The position numbers and the translations under genes are program-made. Positions 31,290 to 42,074 of a stretch of DNA of 64,000 bases are shown one piece after another; the first letter of the stretch is position 1; every line of letters starts with the position of its first letter. The DNA is taken from NCBI GenBank assembly GCA_036873135.1, contig JAPTYO010000017.1:13330001-13394000 (forward strand), in the 5' to 3' direction. The stretch comes from Clarkia xantiana subsp. parviflora (taxonomy: Eukaryota > Streptophyta > Magnoliopsida > Myrtales > Onagraceae). The notes beneath the pieces were generated by a model, which saw only the letters and a program-made list of their open reading frames with translations, was not told where the DNA came from and did no database searches.

Positions 31290-31572
31290 GTCGTCAAGCC
31301 ACTCGAGGCCCTTATCCAACCAACGCCACTAGAGGCTCTTCTCCGACACACGCCACTAGAGGCTCTTCTCCCTCCGACGCCACTAGAGTCATTTCTCCGA
31401 CATATGAGGCTTTACTTTCCCGCACACCACTGGAGGCTTTACTTTTCTGCACGTCACTGGAGACTTTACTTTCCCGCACGCCACTGGAGGCTTTACTTTT
31501 CTGCACGTCACTGGAGACTTTACTTTCCCGCACGCCACTGGAGGCTTTACTTTTCTGCACGACACTGGAGGC
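31290..31572 (+). repeat. 27-bp CACTGGAGGCTTTACTTT array of LARD1, truncated by element C
   Basis: Units of CACTGGAGGCTTTACTTTTC plus a TGCACGC tail. The array is cut at 31572 by the LTR of element C. LARD2 has a much longer version at 42075-42720. Confidence 0.85.
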
Positions 31573-32331
31573 TGTTGGATCACGGGCGAAGCTCCGTCAC
31601 GTCCTTGATGGAAATCTTGGACTCCTGGGCTCCGCCTAATCCTGCAAAGGGGGATGACCTGGGTGGTGACCCAGAATCCCTCTCCGATGCTTAAATGAGT
31701 ATATGATCAATGGGGTGGCAGCAGTATTCTAAGTACGTATTAGATAGCTTGTGTTTTCTGAGTAACTTCCTTCTTTATATAGGAAGGGAAGTCACTCAGT
31801 TACCTGTGACCGTGATTGGACGTTTTGCCCATGATTCCGTGTATCTCGCCACGATTCCGCATATCTCGGTCGGGATTCCGTATATCTCGCCCCACGATCC
31901 GCGTATCTTACCCATACTTCCGCGTATCTCGGGCACGCCCTGCGTATCTCGGGGGACTTATCTGTATCTTTAACCGTCTCCCACTACTCTATCTAGTAGG
32001 CGGGTTTCTCGGTCTTTATCCTCTGATCACAAGTCTCGACTCCTGTCGGGGACTCCAGTTTTATCTCATTCTAGATCACCACCCAGGACCCTTTGTCTCA
32101 CGAGACAGGTCCAGCCTCTGCGGGGCTTTTATCATCGGGGCCTTTACTAAGGCATATCGGGGCCTACTCAGAGGCTTCTTGTCGGGAGCATTCAGCTCCT
32201 ATATCGGGACCGCTGATATCGGGACCCTTCTTACTGGGCCTCTGGGCCTTTCAGGCTTTCACGAGGCCCACTGGACCTACTCACCGTCCATTGGCTGTTA
32301 ACGGGGCTAACGATTACATCGGAACCCATCA
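31573..32331 (-). repeat. 3' LTR of element C
   Basis: 759 bp. The shared leader motif CCCAGAATCCCTCTCCGATG is present near 31672-31691 and the minus-strand TATATAAA at about 31773-31780. About six diverged U3 repeats lie at 31832-31950. Confidence 0.88.
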
Positions 32332-32640
32332 TTTGCCCCCAAGACATGGGGGACTTTTAGTTCGTCTTCTAGTTCCAGATCTTCCGACCTCGCTATCGGA
32401 GGCTTTTATCTCCATACCTCCCGATACCGCCGTCGGAGGCTTTTACCTTCAAGCCTTTTGATATCTCCATCGGAGGCTTTTTCCTTGCGCGTGATTGTTG
32501 TACGACAGAGTTTCTTACTCATGATTACCTTGGGCCCACCAGACCCCATGGGCCGTTGCCAAATCCGAGGAGACTCCTCGGTTACTGTAGCATTAAATGC
32601 TTGGGGATAAGGAAACGACGTTTACGTCGTATGAACCTGT
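31573..32640 (-). mobile_element. Element C, left fragment: 3' LTR, PPT and antisense-gene upstream region
   Basis: The LTR at 31573-32331 starts TGTTGGATCACGG and ends ACCCATCA, like A and B but clearly diverged. The PPT follows (minus-strand TCTTGGGGGCAAA, 32332-32344). After that comes the equivalent of A's antisense-gene upstream region, with CCAAATCCGAGGAGACTCCTCGG. Similarity ends near 32640, where element E sequence starts without a visible LTR. The possible left TSD is GAGGC (31568-31572). Confidence 0.8.
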
Positions 32641-33312
32641 TTTATGCACAGTAGTTTGCATGATAACTTGTTAGTAATATTTCATACCGTTATTGCTTAC
32701 TGTGTTTACTGAACGTGGATGACTAGTAGTGTAAACGTAGTCCCCGCAATCGTGACTGACAGCCACTTTTGATTCAAAATTGTATGCACAATGCGTTATG
32801 CATGTTGTACGTCTTCCTGCATAACTTGTTACTATATCTGGCCAAACTTGTCAAGTGATTCGCGTATAGCAACTTAAATAGTAGTATGTTTGCAATGTGT
32901 TATCTTGGCTTGAGCAAGATGCTGGTTTATACCTTCTCTTAGTTCCACTCTAAGGCAATGTTGAACAAGACTCTACTTGTAAATTTTATGAGTTTTAAAC
33001 AGGGTGCGCACCTGCCAGCGTGTATCAACCCGAGTTGGGGAAGCATACGTAAAAACTTTTTGGGTTTTGAAAAAGTGTTTTGCGAACCTTGAAATCCTTG
33101 TTTGATAAAATGTTTGTAAAGGTGTTTGATACATAAAATATTTTATAAAATATTTTGTAAAATATTTGTGATACATGATTCCTGCGTCCAGGGACCATGT
33201 AACACTGTTGAGAGTATGAATTGTGATGCATGTTTTCTGCGTCCAGGAACCATGCAACACGATTTTGAAAATCTATAGTACGGAATTGTCATCTAGCATG
33301 AGGACTTCCGTA
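32641..33312. other. Non-coding tail of element E
   Basis: Low-complexity DNA with repeats of AAAATATTT type near 33130-33170 and a repeated phrase GCGTCCAGGGACCATG / GCGTCCAGGAACCATG (33183 and 33239). No gene. Confidence 0.4.
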
Positions 33313-33708
33313 ATGAAGAGTGAACCCTTACCAGGAATTCGTTATATGGGATTGTCGTCTAAACAGAGGACATCCGCCATGAAGAGTGAACCCTTACCAG
33401 GAATTCGTTATATGGGATTGTCGTCTAAACAGAGGACACCCGCCATGAAGAGTGAACCCTTACCAGGAATTCGTTATATGGGATTGTCGTCTAAACAGAG
33501 GACATCCGCCATGAAGAGTGAACCCTTACTAGGAATTCGTTATATGGGATTGTCGTCTAAACAGAGGACATCCGCCATGAAGAGTGAACCCTTACCAGGA
33601 ATTCGTTATATGGGATTGTCGTCTAAACAGAGGACATCTGCCATGAAGAGTGAACCCTTACCAGGAATTCGTTATATGGGATTGTCGTCTAAACAGAGGA
33701 CATCCGCC
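33313..33708. repeat. 66-bp tandem array in the tail of element E
   Basis: Six nearly perfect 66-bp units, each beginning ATGAAGAGTGAACCC and including GAATTC. The start spacing is exactly 66 bp (33313, 33379, 33445, 33511, 33577, 33643). Copies differ at only a few bases, so the expansion is recent. On the plus strand the unit gives an open 22-residue repeat, probably because 66 is divisible by three. Confidence 0.95.
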
Positions 33709-34392
33709 ACTTATGGGGTGATTCGCCCCGTTATTGTATTTGCCCATCCTGTTCTGGATCCAGGGAATGGCTATGAACATGAGGATTTTCCTCTAACATG
33801 AGATGTCACAGCATGTCATTTTCTAGAAGTAAACATGGGGTTTGTCTTTTCAAAGAGGATACCTCAACATGCTATTTTGATAGTAGGCCTTGGTGTTAAT
33901 CCAAGATATTGCTTGTAGTTGACGTCTCTGAATAGTCGCCGTTTTGATAGTAGGTCTTGGTGTTAATCCAAGATATTTCTTGTAGATGACAGCTCTTGAA
34001 TGGTCGTCACCTTGAGTAGAGAATTGCTATAAGTTCTTTTTTGTAGATAATCCGCAAGTTGTCCTTGCGTCGTATAAGTTGGCTGTGAACATAGCGCAAT
34101 TGCTTTGTGTTGTCGGCACCTTCTTGAGATAGATGTCAATTTATGAAAGGAGAAATGAACTCCTTGTTGGTGTAGGTAATAGTTGTTGTAGTTACTTTGT
34201 TTTGCTTCCAAGTAACGTACATAGAGTAGTTGTGTTCCTACGAAGATATAACGACTTCATTAGATTTGCGAGATTATTACAGAGATGCCACTTTATATAA
34301 GAGAGTGGTCTTTTTAACAAGTGGATGTGTTATGGAAATAAGAGCAAAAGGGCTTGATACAACAGCTCCTTTTGTGATAGAAGATTATCCTT
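33709..34392. other. Non-coding tail of element E next to integrase
   Basis: A short duplication (TAGGCCTTGGTGTTAATCCA and TAGGTCTTGGTGTTAATCCA, about 33883 and 33951). No gene on either strand. Confidence 0.4.
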
Positions 34393-35838
34393 TTATCCGT
34401 GGAATTTCTTCAAGTGTCCTCCACTAAATGTATTTGTAGAGACATTGCCATTTGCATCTTCAAGGCGATATGCGTTGATATACGGGATGGATACGACCTT
34501 GTAAGGGCCTTCCCATTTTGGAGACATCTTGTTGATTTGATCGAGATGTGAGAATTCATTCCTTCTCCACACCATTTCACCGACATGGAATTGTCTTTCT
34601 TTCACCTTCCTGTTGTAATATCTTGCGGTTATCAAGCGCATGCGTGCTTGATTGTGCTCAGAGTTACGCCTCTTTTCTTCAGCCAAGTCTAAGTCTAGAC
34701 GCATGTCTACTTCGTTGGCTTGAGCATTAAAATGGGTCGTGCGGTAGGATGAGACAGCAATTTCGATGGGAGCGACTGCTTCCGTTCCATACACCAGACT
34801 GAATGGTGTTTCTCCAGTTGACTCTTTTGGAGTTGTTCGAAGTGCCCATAGAACACTGCTAAGCTCTTCTGCTCATCCTCCTTTTAATGCGTGCACTCTT
34901 TTTTTGAGACCGTCTAGGACGGTCTTGTTGGCGGCTTCGACTTGTCCGTTGGTTTGAGCATGGCGGACTAATGCGAAACGGTGGTTAATGTTGAGTCTTT
35001 CGCAAAATGTTTGAAGCCTTGAGCTCTTGAATTGTGGTCCGTTGTCGCTGATTAGGACCTTTGGAACTCCATATCGCGCGATGATGTGATTTCGGATGAA
35101 ATCTATTATTTGTGCATCGATTGTTTGTGCCAATGCCTTTGCCTCGATCCACTTTGAAAAGTAATCGATTGCGACGACAATGTACTTGGTTTGGCCTTTT
35201 GACTTTGGAAGCGGACCTACCAAGTCGATCCCCCATTGTGCGAATGGCCAGGAGCTTGCAATTGGGCTTAGCTCGGCGGCTGGTGTCGTGATACTTCTTG
35301 AATAAAGTTGGCATGATTCGCATTCTGTGACCAAGTGCGTGGCTTGGTTCTTCATGGTTGGCCAATAGTATCCCAAGCTCAATGTTTTGCGTATTAGAGA
35401 TCTCGCCCCTTCATGGCAGGCTGCTTGGCCTTTATGTAAATCTTCTAACACATTTTGGCCCTCCCGGTAGGTGATGCACCTTAGGTATGGGGTTGAAAAT
35501 CCTTTCTTGTAAAGCTCATCATCTATTAACGCATAATTAACGGTTTGTCTCAGGATTTTTTGGGCTTGAACTTTGTCTTTTGGGAGCTTGTGGTCTTTGA
35601 GGTATGCCAATATTGGGGTCCTCCAATCTGGGTCTGGATCGATGCACAAGACTTCGAATTTGTCAATTACTGACAAGATTCTGTTTTCCACGAAATGCGT
35701 TTCTTTGCCTTGTTCATTGCCTTGTGCGAATTTGCTCAAGGCATCAGCTTCTTGATTTTCCTCTCTAGGCACCGCGATGATGTCGAAGGTATCGAAGCTT
35801 GTGATGAGGTCTTTTGCTTGCCCCAAGTACTTTTTCAT
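34393..35838 (-). pseudogene. pol: Element E integrase (one stop)
   Basis: The right part (34873-35838) begins with the end of the second RNase H (VPREENQEADALSKF) and runs through HEGARS, CESC, WGIDLVGPLP, ISDNGPQF and NGQVEAAN, so all catalytic residues are present. A Trp codon near 34873 is TGA. The frame resumes at 34794 with YGTEAVAPIE, ARMRLITARYYNR, MVWRRNEFS and WEGPYKVV, ending HLKKFHG. Compared with A and B the protein is clearly diverged. Confidence 0.9.
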
Positions 35839-35856
35839 ATTTTCTGACTTTGCCGC

Positions 35857-37290
35857 TTATTCGCTTTTGACTTGATTGACAACTAAGTGCGAATCGCACT
35901 TCACTCGTAGATGTTTAACTCCGACACCTTTTGCAATTCTTAAGCCAGTTATCAATGCTTCGTACTCCGCCTCGTTGTTTGTTGTTCTAAATGTTAAGTT
36001 TAGAGCATACTTCAACGGATTAGATCCATCGGGAGGAGTTAGGAGGAACCCGGCACCTGATCCCCCTACGTTTGAAGATCCGTCGGTGTACATTTGCCAA
36101 ACTTCGGTATGTTCTTCAATTTGTTGAGGTCCAACTTGGGTGTCTGCGTCGGGTGTTATCCCGGTGAATTCTGCGATGAAGTCTGCCAATGCTTGCCCCT
36201 TGATCGCCGTTCGAGGAGCAAAGTGAATGCGGAATTCGCTTAGCTCCACAGACCACTTTGTTAGCTTTCCTGACATGTTTGGCTTTGACAGGATGTGCTT
36301 CAGGGGTTGGTCTGTTAAGACTGTTACTTCATGTGCGTGTAAGTATGGCCTAAGCTTTCTTGCTACTACTATGAGCGCGTACAGGTATTTTTCGATTGGC
36401 ATGTAGTTTATCTCATACTTTGCAACTATCTTGCTTACGTAGTAGATTAGGAGCTGGGTAGTCCCTTTTTGTTTGACAAGGACTGAGCTGACTGGCGTGT
36501 TGCTCACTGATATGTACAGGAAGAGGGGCTCTCCTGGTATCGGTTTTGCCAATGCCGGCAATGTGCGCAAGTGTTGTTTTAATTGCTGAAAGGCCTCTTC
36601 ACACGCTGGTGTCCATTCAAACTTCTTGTTTGCACGCAAGACTTCAAAGAAAGGGAGTGCCTTGTCACCTATTCTGGCAAGGAATCTGTTTAAAGCAGCT
36701 AGGCGGCCATTCAGTTGTTGGACTTCCTTATGTCTCCTTGGGGATACCATTTCTTCAATCGCCCTCACCTTCTCTGGGTTAGCTTCTATACCCCTCTGGC
36801 TCACCATGAATCCAAGGATTTTCCCTGATTGTACGCCGAAAGCGCATTTTATTGGATTTAGGCGGACTTGATATTCGCGCATTCTTTTGAAGATTGCTCG
36901 CAAGTCGTCTACATGATTGCGCCTTTTGGTAGACTTTACGACCATATCGTCCACGTATGCCTCCATTTTGGTTCCGATTAGATCGCCAAAGATGGTATTA
37001 ACCATTCGTTGGTATGTTGCTCCCGCATTGATTAGGCCAAATGGCATCACCGTGTAGTTGTATATTTCGCTATCTGCATAGAATGCAGTATGCGGCGCAT
37101 CATCCTTGAACATCGGGATTTGGTTGTATCCTGAGTATGCATCCATTACAGACATTAATTCATGGCCGGCAGTGGCATCGACTAGTTGGTCGATTCTTGG
37201 GAGAGGATATGAATCCTTTGGGCATGCGTTGTTGAGATCTCTGTAATCGATGCACATTCTTAACTTGCCACTTGATTTAGGAACCAGCAC
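35857..37290 (-). pseudogene. pol: Element E RT plus both RNase H domains in one open frame
   Basis: A 477-codon frame. RT motifs are LRMCIDYRDLNNACPKD, DAYSGYNQI, MPFGLINAGATYQR and YVDDMVVKS. The first RNase H includes YYVSKIVAK, LTDQPLKHIL and KGQALADF. The second includes YTDGSSNVGGSG, NNEAEYEALI and LRVKCDSH. This is the clearest evidence in the window for the dual RNase H of Tat elements. It ends at a TAA (Tyr codon expected) near 35857, and a frameshift near 37300-37340 separates it from the upstream linker. Confidence 0.93.
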
Positions 37291-37339
37291 CGGGTTTGCA
37301 ACCCATGTTTGGTATCTTGATTCTTCAATGAATCCTGCG

Positions 37340-37864
37340 TCAAGCAGTTCCCACCTCTTCTCTGATTGCCAGTTTCTTGTTGCCCCCGAGGGGTCGAAGT
37401 TTCTTGGCTATTGCTCGAGTTCCTGGCTTGATGTTGAGCTTATGGGAAATGACTTCTGCGCTTATTCCAGGCATATCGCTTGGTGACCATGCAAATAGCT
37501 CTTTATACTCCTTGAGGAGTGCTGTGATTTCTATTACTTCATCTTCTGACAGGGATGCTCCGATTTGGACCATTCTGTCTGGCTCTTCGATCTTTATTTG
37601 TTTTAACTCCTCTACTGGGGCCGGTCGGGCACGACCTTCTCTTGGATCATCATCAATGATGGGCATGTCATCTGGCTTGACGTTATTTTGGATCGCCACG
37701 TTGTAACAATTTTTTGATAACAGTTGGTCTCCTTTGACTTCACCGATTCCGGCTGCAGTTGGGAATTTGATCTTCTGGTGTGCTGTGGATGGCACCATTC
37801 CCCACGCATTCATGGTTGCGTATCCTAAGATACCATTGTATGCGTCAAGCTTTTGTACTACCAT
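37340..37864 (-). pseudogene. pol: Element E protease C-terminal part and RT linker
   Basis: Contains YNGILGYATMNAWG, HQKIKFPT, GIGEVKGDQ, FAWSPSDMPGI and PLGGNKKLAIREEV, aligned with A's protease-RT linker. It is out of frame with the RT segment. At its upstream end a stop and small frame change near 37937 split it from the protease active-site part. Confidence 0.85.
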
Positions 37865-37936
37865 AAATGGTATTGCAATTTGGAGACGTGAGTTGCCCTC
37901 TCCCAGTATGACTGGAAGTGTTATGGACCCTAATGG

Positions 37937-38457
37937 TTAACTTGCATCTTCCATGAACCCCACTAAGGGTGAATTCATTTTGTTGACATCCTTCTTTCTC
38001 CCCAAAGCTAGGATGACGTCTTTCGTGATGATGTTGGGCGAACTCCCTCCGTCGACCAAGATACGCTTGATGTCCATGCCGTCGATTGTCATGGTTATGA
38101 CCAAGGCGTCTTTATGTGGAAATGTTATATGCGTCTTGTCTTCTGAAGAAAAGCCAATGGCGTCTTCTAGGACAACATCTCCTTGCTGACTGCCCCTTGG
38201 CTCATGGATCATCAGGGAGGCGTATATTTCTCTTCCGTACGATGTCTCGCCTCCTGCCCCGAAGCCTCCATGTATTACATGGATGCCTGGAAATTTTGGG
38301 CCGTGCTGTGCGGATGGCACACTGTTTGCTGGCACGGGAGATATTATGGACCTTTTATGACGTCTAAAGCGCTTCCTGGTTTTTGACAGATTGGCCTTAG
38401 TGGGAGCGTTGTGATCACTCGTCATGACTTTGTGGTACGGTAGCTTCTTGTTCGAAT
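37937..38457 (-). pseudogene. pol: Element E protease active-site segment; gag absent
   Basis: Contains IHVIHGGFGAGGE, the TFPHKDALVITMTIDG strand and the protease core ILVDGGSSPNIIT. The open frame begins at 38632 inside the LTR, so its first 50-60 codons are not element protein. Only about 60 codons separate the PBS from IHVIHGG, whereas A has over 500 codons of gag there, so gag has been lost. There is no zinc knuckle. Confidence 0.85.
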
Positions 38458-38473
38458 CACATAGACGGCGCCA
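38458..38473 (-). other. Primer-binding site of element E
   Basis: Minus strand TGGCGCCGTCTATGTG, one base from the LTR. Confidence 0.75.
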
Positions 38474-38474
38474 A

Positions 38475-39239
38475 TGTTGCGTCCGGGATGAACTGGGTCG
38501 TGAGGACGCGTCTGTTCGCGTAGTTGTGCGGGCTTTTGGGCTGTAACCCTTCGTCGGAAAGAGGTTGGGCCACTGACGAGTGTTCGGTTCGACTCCCGTA
38601 GAGGTCTGCGTCTTGGTACGTCTGTGTCTCAAGGGGATGTCTGAGTCTCGGAAGGTGGTGGTCTGTGCACAAGTCTGAACATCTGGGCGATGGTTCCTGC
38701 ACGAAGGACCAATGCTAGCACGGAGAGGGGGGGGTGGTGCTAGCGGAGCCCTCTCCGAAGCTTAAGTCACTATAATGGCAAAAGAGTAATTTCTAGAGAG
38801 AGAATATTTCTAGAGAGAAATCAGAGCTCAAAATACCAAAGTTGGGTAAATGAGAGGATGTGTGAAAATGGGTGGCCAAGACCTCCTATTTATAGGCTTC
38901 CTTGGGACCGGACCCGGTTTTAAAGCGGTTTGATGACGGTTCAAGAGCATGCGGTAACCGTCATCCATATTGGTATTACGCGAACTTGACTTCTCTACAC
39001 GTAACGGTAATCGCGGATATGGTAGTCGCGCGATACCTGTAATGCAATCCGGACCTCGTCGAATTTGGGCAATTCGGCGAGGTCCGGATTGCAAGCAACC
39101 CGGACGTCCGGACGCGCGTAAATGCGTTTCCGGACCGTTTTGACACCTTGGGAGACGTTTTTAAATCGAGATGTAATTTTTGACGTGTTTACGAGGCCCG
39201 AAATGTAAATACGAACCCGAATTGGACATATATCCATCA
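38475..39239 (-). repeat. 5' LTR of element E
   Basis: In plus orientation it runs from TGTTGCGTCCGGG to ATATCCATCA. The minus-strand TATA box TATAAATA is at 38887-38894. It includes the Tat-LTR landmark CGGAGAGGGCTC (minus strand, near 38745-38757). Its outer end (TGATGGATATA on the minus strand) resembles the LTR start of element H. Confidence 0.85.
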
Positions 39240-40185
39240 GTAAGGGTTTCTTCTTTATTGTTCGCATGTCTCCTTCCTTCATTTTTGCTCAGTTTGCTTG
39301 TGATTTCCCGGAAAATCCCAATGTGCCTTTCCTTGTCGTGGCTAATTTCAGACAGTGGATCTAGTTCCGAGGGAAGGAAGCCCTTCAACTTCGACTATGC
39401 TCTGAATGAGATTTCCAGCACTGCGTATGATGAGGCTCTTCGGGAGGGATGCATCACCTCTACTTGGGAACCTCGTTTCCCGTACCCCTGGCCGCGACTC
39501 CCGGGTAACCTTGAGGTTACTCGTCCCCGGAAAGGGGAGGTGTTTGTCTCTACGGGGCAAATATCGGCGGGGATCAGATTCCCCTTCTGTGGCAATCTGG
39601 TCGAGATGTGTCAACACTACAAGACGCATCCGACCACCTTCTCTCCACACGCCATACGCCTGTGGAACTCCGTCCAGGTCCTCTGCTTCCGACAGCAGTG
39701 GGTTTACAGCCTCAAGCTCTTCAGGACCTTCTACGGGATGAAGTGCAACGAGGCGGGGGTTTGTGCCTTCTACCCCCGCATGCCGAAGTGGAACAAGACA
39801 CAACTCGGGTTGTGCAACTGGACAATGAAACCTGGAAGGTGGTCAAGGGTCGGGGGCTCCTGGTCGACACGGGGTCCGACAACAACGGATGGAAGAGGAG
39901 CTACTTTTTCATCCAAAACTCCTCGATCCCGTGGCCCCGATGGGAGGTGGAAGCGGATTCTCCTCCTGCTTTCCACACCTACACCGACGAAGATTTCCAG
40001 ACTCTTCAACTCATCCAGCTCTACCGGTGGGGGGAGTCCTACACTCCCCTCGACGCCAATTCTCTCGTGGAGCGGGACCTGGTGAATGCCGGGATCCGAT
40101 TCCTCGACATAATCTCCGGGGGGCAGCTCTTCGACGGCCCCTCCAATATGGTTTCCTGGGTAAATCTCTAACCCTTTTTCTTGAT
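39240..40185 (+). pseudogene. Element C antisense gene: intron 1 and exon 2, truncated
   Basis: It starts with intron 1 (GTAAGGGTTTC, like B) and an acceptor TTTCAG at 39346-39351. Exon 2 (39352-about 40160) keeps the landmarks FVSTG, FPFCG, HYKTHPTTF, FYPRMPKWNK, LYRWGESYTPLDA and QLFDGPSN and is most like B. A 1-nt deletion near 39828 shifts the frame. Exon 1 is missing because element E lies there. After the donor of intron 2 the sequence is lost at an inverted junction with element D near 40185. Confidence 0.85.
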
Positions 40186-40415
40186 CATGGTCCTTACACC
40201 AAATGTTGCGACGGGAGAGGAACACGCCTCATGTATAATCGAATTGCTAAGCGGAGCTGTTTACCTTCCTCGGGAGTCTTGGCGTTGAAGATTTGATCCA
40301 TCTTCTCCACACGGGCCCGCTTGATTTGCTCCGAGCTGGGAGGTGCCGATGAGGAGGCGGCCCTCTTGGAAGACTTCCTCTTCCTCGTAGGGCGTGGGAC
40401 AGCATCAGTCTCCGC
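40186..40415 (-). pseudogene. Element D antisense gene, exon 3 fragment
   Basis: On the minus strand it resumes after the LARD2 insertion with the intron 2 acceptor (CAG at 40416-40418) and codes ETDAVPRPTRKRKSSKR and EEGKQLRLAIR, the charged start of exon 3 seen in A and B. It then has an internal deletion, TTTGGTGTAAGGACC, and ends at the inverted junction with C. Everything downstream, including coiled-coil exon 4 and D's gag-pol, is gone. Confidence 0.8.
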
Positions 40416-40440
40416 CTGCTTAAGCACGAGATTGGTCAGC

Positions 40441-41907
40441 TGTCGGACCTAAATCTAGCCTACGGCGAATTACGTTTTGAAAACGTGCGAATTTTGAAAA
40501 AAGTCGCCACTAGTTAATTAAGGCTAACTAGAATACTACATTACCTAAGCGAATAACGAATTACACACCTAGGTATAAAATCAGTCTACGATTAGAAATA
40601 CGAGTTCGGGGGTTCTATTACGAATTAAAAATCATGGAATTAATCACGCCCTTTCGGTACTCAATTCGCTAATTTGCCAATTTTATTGTTTATACATATA
40701 TTACACTAAATTAATCCAACAATGTAAATATTAATCAAATTTCATCATACGAAAAGATATTACTAAATATAATCTCAAATCTAACAATTAATTATATCCT
40801 ATAATTCCTATTAAAAATGATGTCTAAAATACTAAAAAAACTTTTAACATGCTATCAAATTAAAATTAATCACTTTAAATTAAACTACTGATTAAATTTT
40901 ACCAATTACATTTAAATTATTAATTAAATCTAACTAATTACATTTAAGTTATTAATTAATTTTAATATAATAATAATAATATAAAACAGAAAATATAATA
41001 ACAAAATATTAATAATAAACTGTTAATTAATAAAAGAAATTAAAATAAAAAAACAGAAACGGGATTACGGGATTACGGGATTACCTGGTGCCGGCTATGG
41101 GAGCTGTGGCCAGAGCTGCTGCTTGCTGTGGAGGTCGCGGCAGCGTGTGGTGACGGTGGCGGACACTCCGGCGGGGTCAACAGAAGGATGCGGTGGCGAC
41201 ACGGGCGGCGAACGGCGGTTGGTGATGGACCTGGAAACTCCGGCACGATCGTAGCAGATGCAGGTCTGGAGGGAATCAGGTGGTCCGACACGTCGTTGCG
41301 GTGGGCGGTCTGTGCGAGGCGGCGACGGGACGGCGAGGCGGTGGCGGCGAGCCGGGTGGCCGGGTGGCCGGAGGTTGAGCAGCTACAGCCGGCAGGAAGA
41401 CCAGAGGCGGGAGGAAAAACAAGTTTTTTTTTTAAAATAAAGCACAAAAGGACAAAATTCGCACGGATCCCAAGAAAAGTAGTCTATTATTTTATGATGT
41501 GTTTTTTTTTCTGTCTTTTACAATGTAAACTAGACCCCTATTTATACTAAAACCCTAGTCTAGGTTACAGATAAAATTCAAATAAAAAATACTAATAGAT
41601 AATTATTCTAGAGAATATTCCTTAGGATATTTATCTTTACAGGTAATTATTTTTTTTAATAAAAAATAATATCTGGAGATAAGTATCTTACAAATAATTT
41701 ACTAAAATAAAAAAAACTAATTATTATATATATTTTTTAAATAATTCCGAAAATATTAAATAAATTCGAAATAATTTAAAATATATTTTATAATAATTTC
41801 CCTAATGTGCCCTTGAGCATTTTTGGAGACTTTGTGGCTTGACGCGTCCGGAATTTGACGTATCATGTGTAACGTCGTTACGTCCGGGTCAAAATCGAGT
41901 GTTTACA
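40441..41907 (-). repeat. LARD2 3' LTR (left)
   Basis: 1,467 bp from TGTCGGACC to AGTGTTTACA. It has the AT-rich part, the GC-rich leader (about 41090-41410) with the triplet GGATTACGGGATTACGGG at its edge, and the minus-strand TATA at 41539-41546. Confidence 0.92.
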
Positions 41908-41917
41908 GTTTGCCCCT

Positions 41918-41964
41918 CTTTGGACGAACTCCCGTAGAATGTGTTCGAAGGGGTTTGTCCAAAG
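41918..41964 (-). other. PPT-adjacent stem-loop of LARD2
   Basis: CTTTGGAC (41918-41925) and GTCCAAAG (41957-41964) form a perfect 8-bp inverted repeat overlapping the purine tract (minus strand AAAGAGGGGCAAAC). It is conserved in LARD3 at 57085-57131. Confidence 0.65.
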
Positions 41965-42074
41965 ACGAGGAAACACTGATTTTGACCAGAATGTATATTC
42001 TCTTCCAATTCTTCAAAGTCTCCAAGGTGGCTCATATGCTTATTGGTGCGGAAAGATAAAACCTCTGTCGGCAA

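Larger units (their letters stand above)
4406..31572 (+). mobile_element. LARD1: 5' part of a large non-coding Tat/Ogre-type LTR element, interrupted by A and B
   Basis: The pieces 4406-5613, 16495-18509 and 28617-31572 are one element split by A and B, each flanked by a perfect 5-bp duplication of LARD1 sequence. Features in order: 5' LTR ending GTCCGACA, Arg-tRNA-type PBS, a conserved leader, AT-rich arrays, a gene-like segment, a GCCACAGCCACCC array and a 27-bp array. The same order is seen in mirror image in LARD2. No gag or pol is recognisable, so it would depend on proteins supplied by another element. Its 3' end and 3' LTR are missing because element C interrupts it at 31573. Confidence 0.88.
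32641..39239 (-). mobile_element. Element E: a different Tat element, 5' LTR and pol, missing 3' LTR and gag
   Basis: Read on the minus strand: LTR 38475-39239, PBS, protease, RT, RNase H, second RNase H, integrase, then a non-coding tail with a 66-bp array. No LTR copy is found at the left end, so that end is deleted. It sits in element C exactly where exon 1 of C's antisense gene should meet intron 1, since the next bases at 39240 are GTAAGGG. The left edge near 32640 is approximate. Confidence 0.85.

Noticed and set aside
38476..38632. N-terminal extension of E's protease frame
   Set aside because: Lies in the LTR, upstream of the PBS, so it cannot be part of the element's protein.
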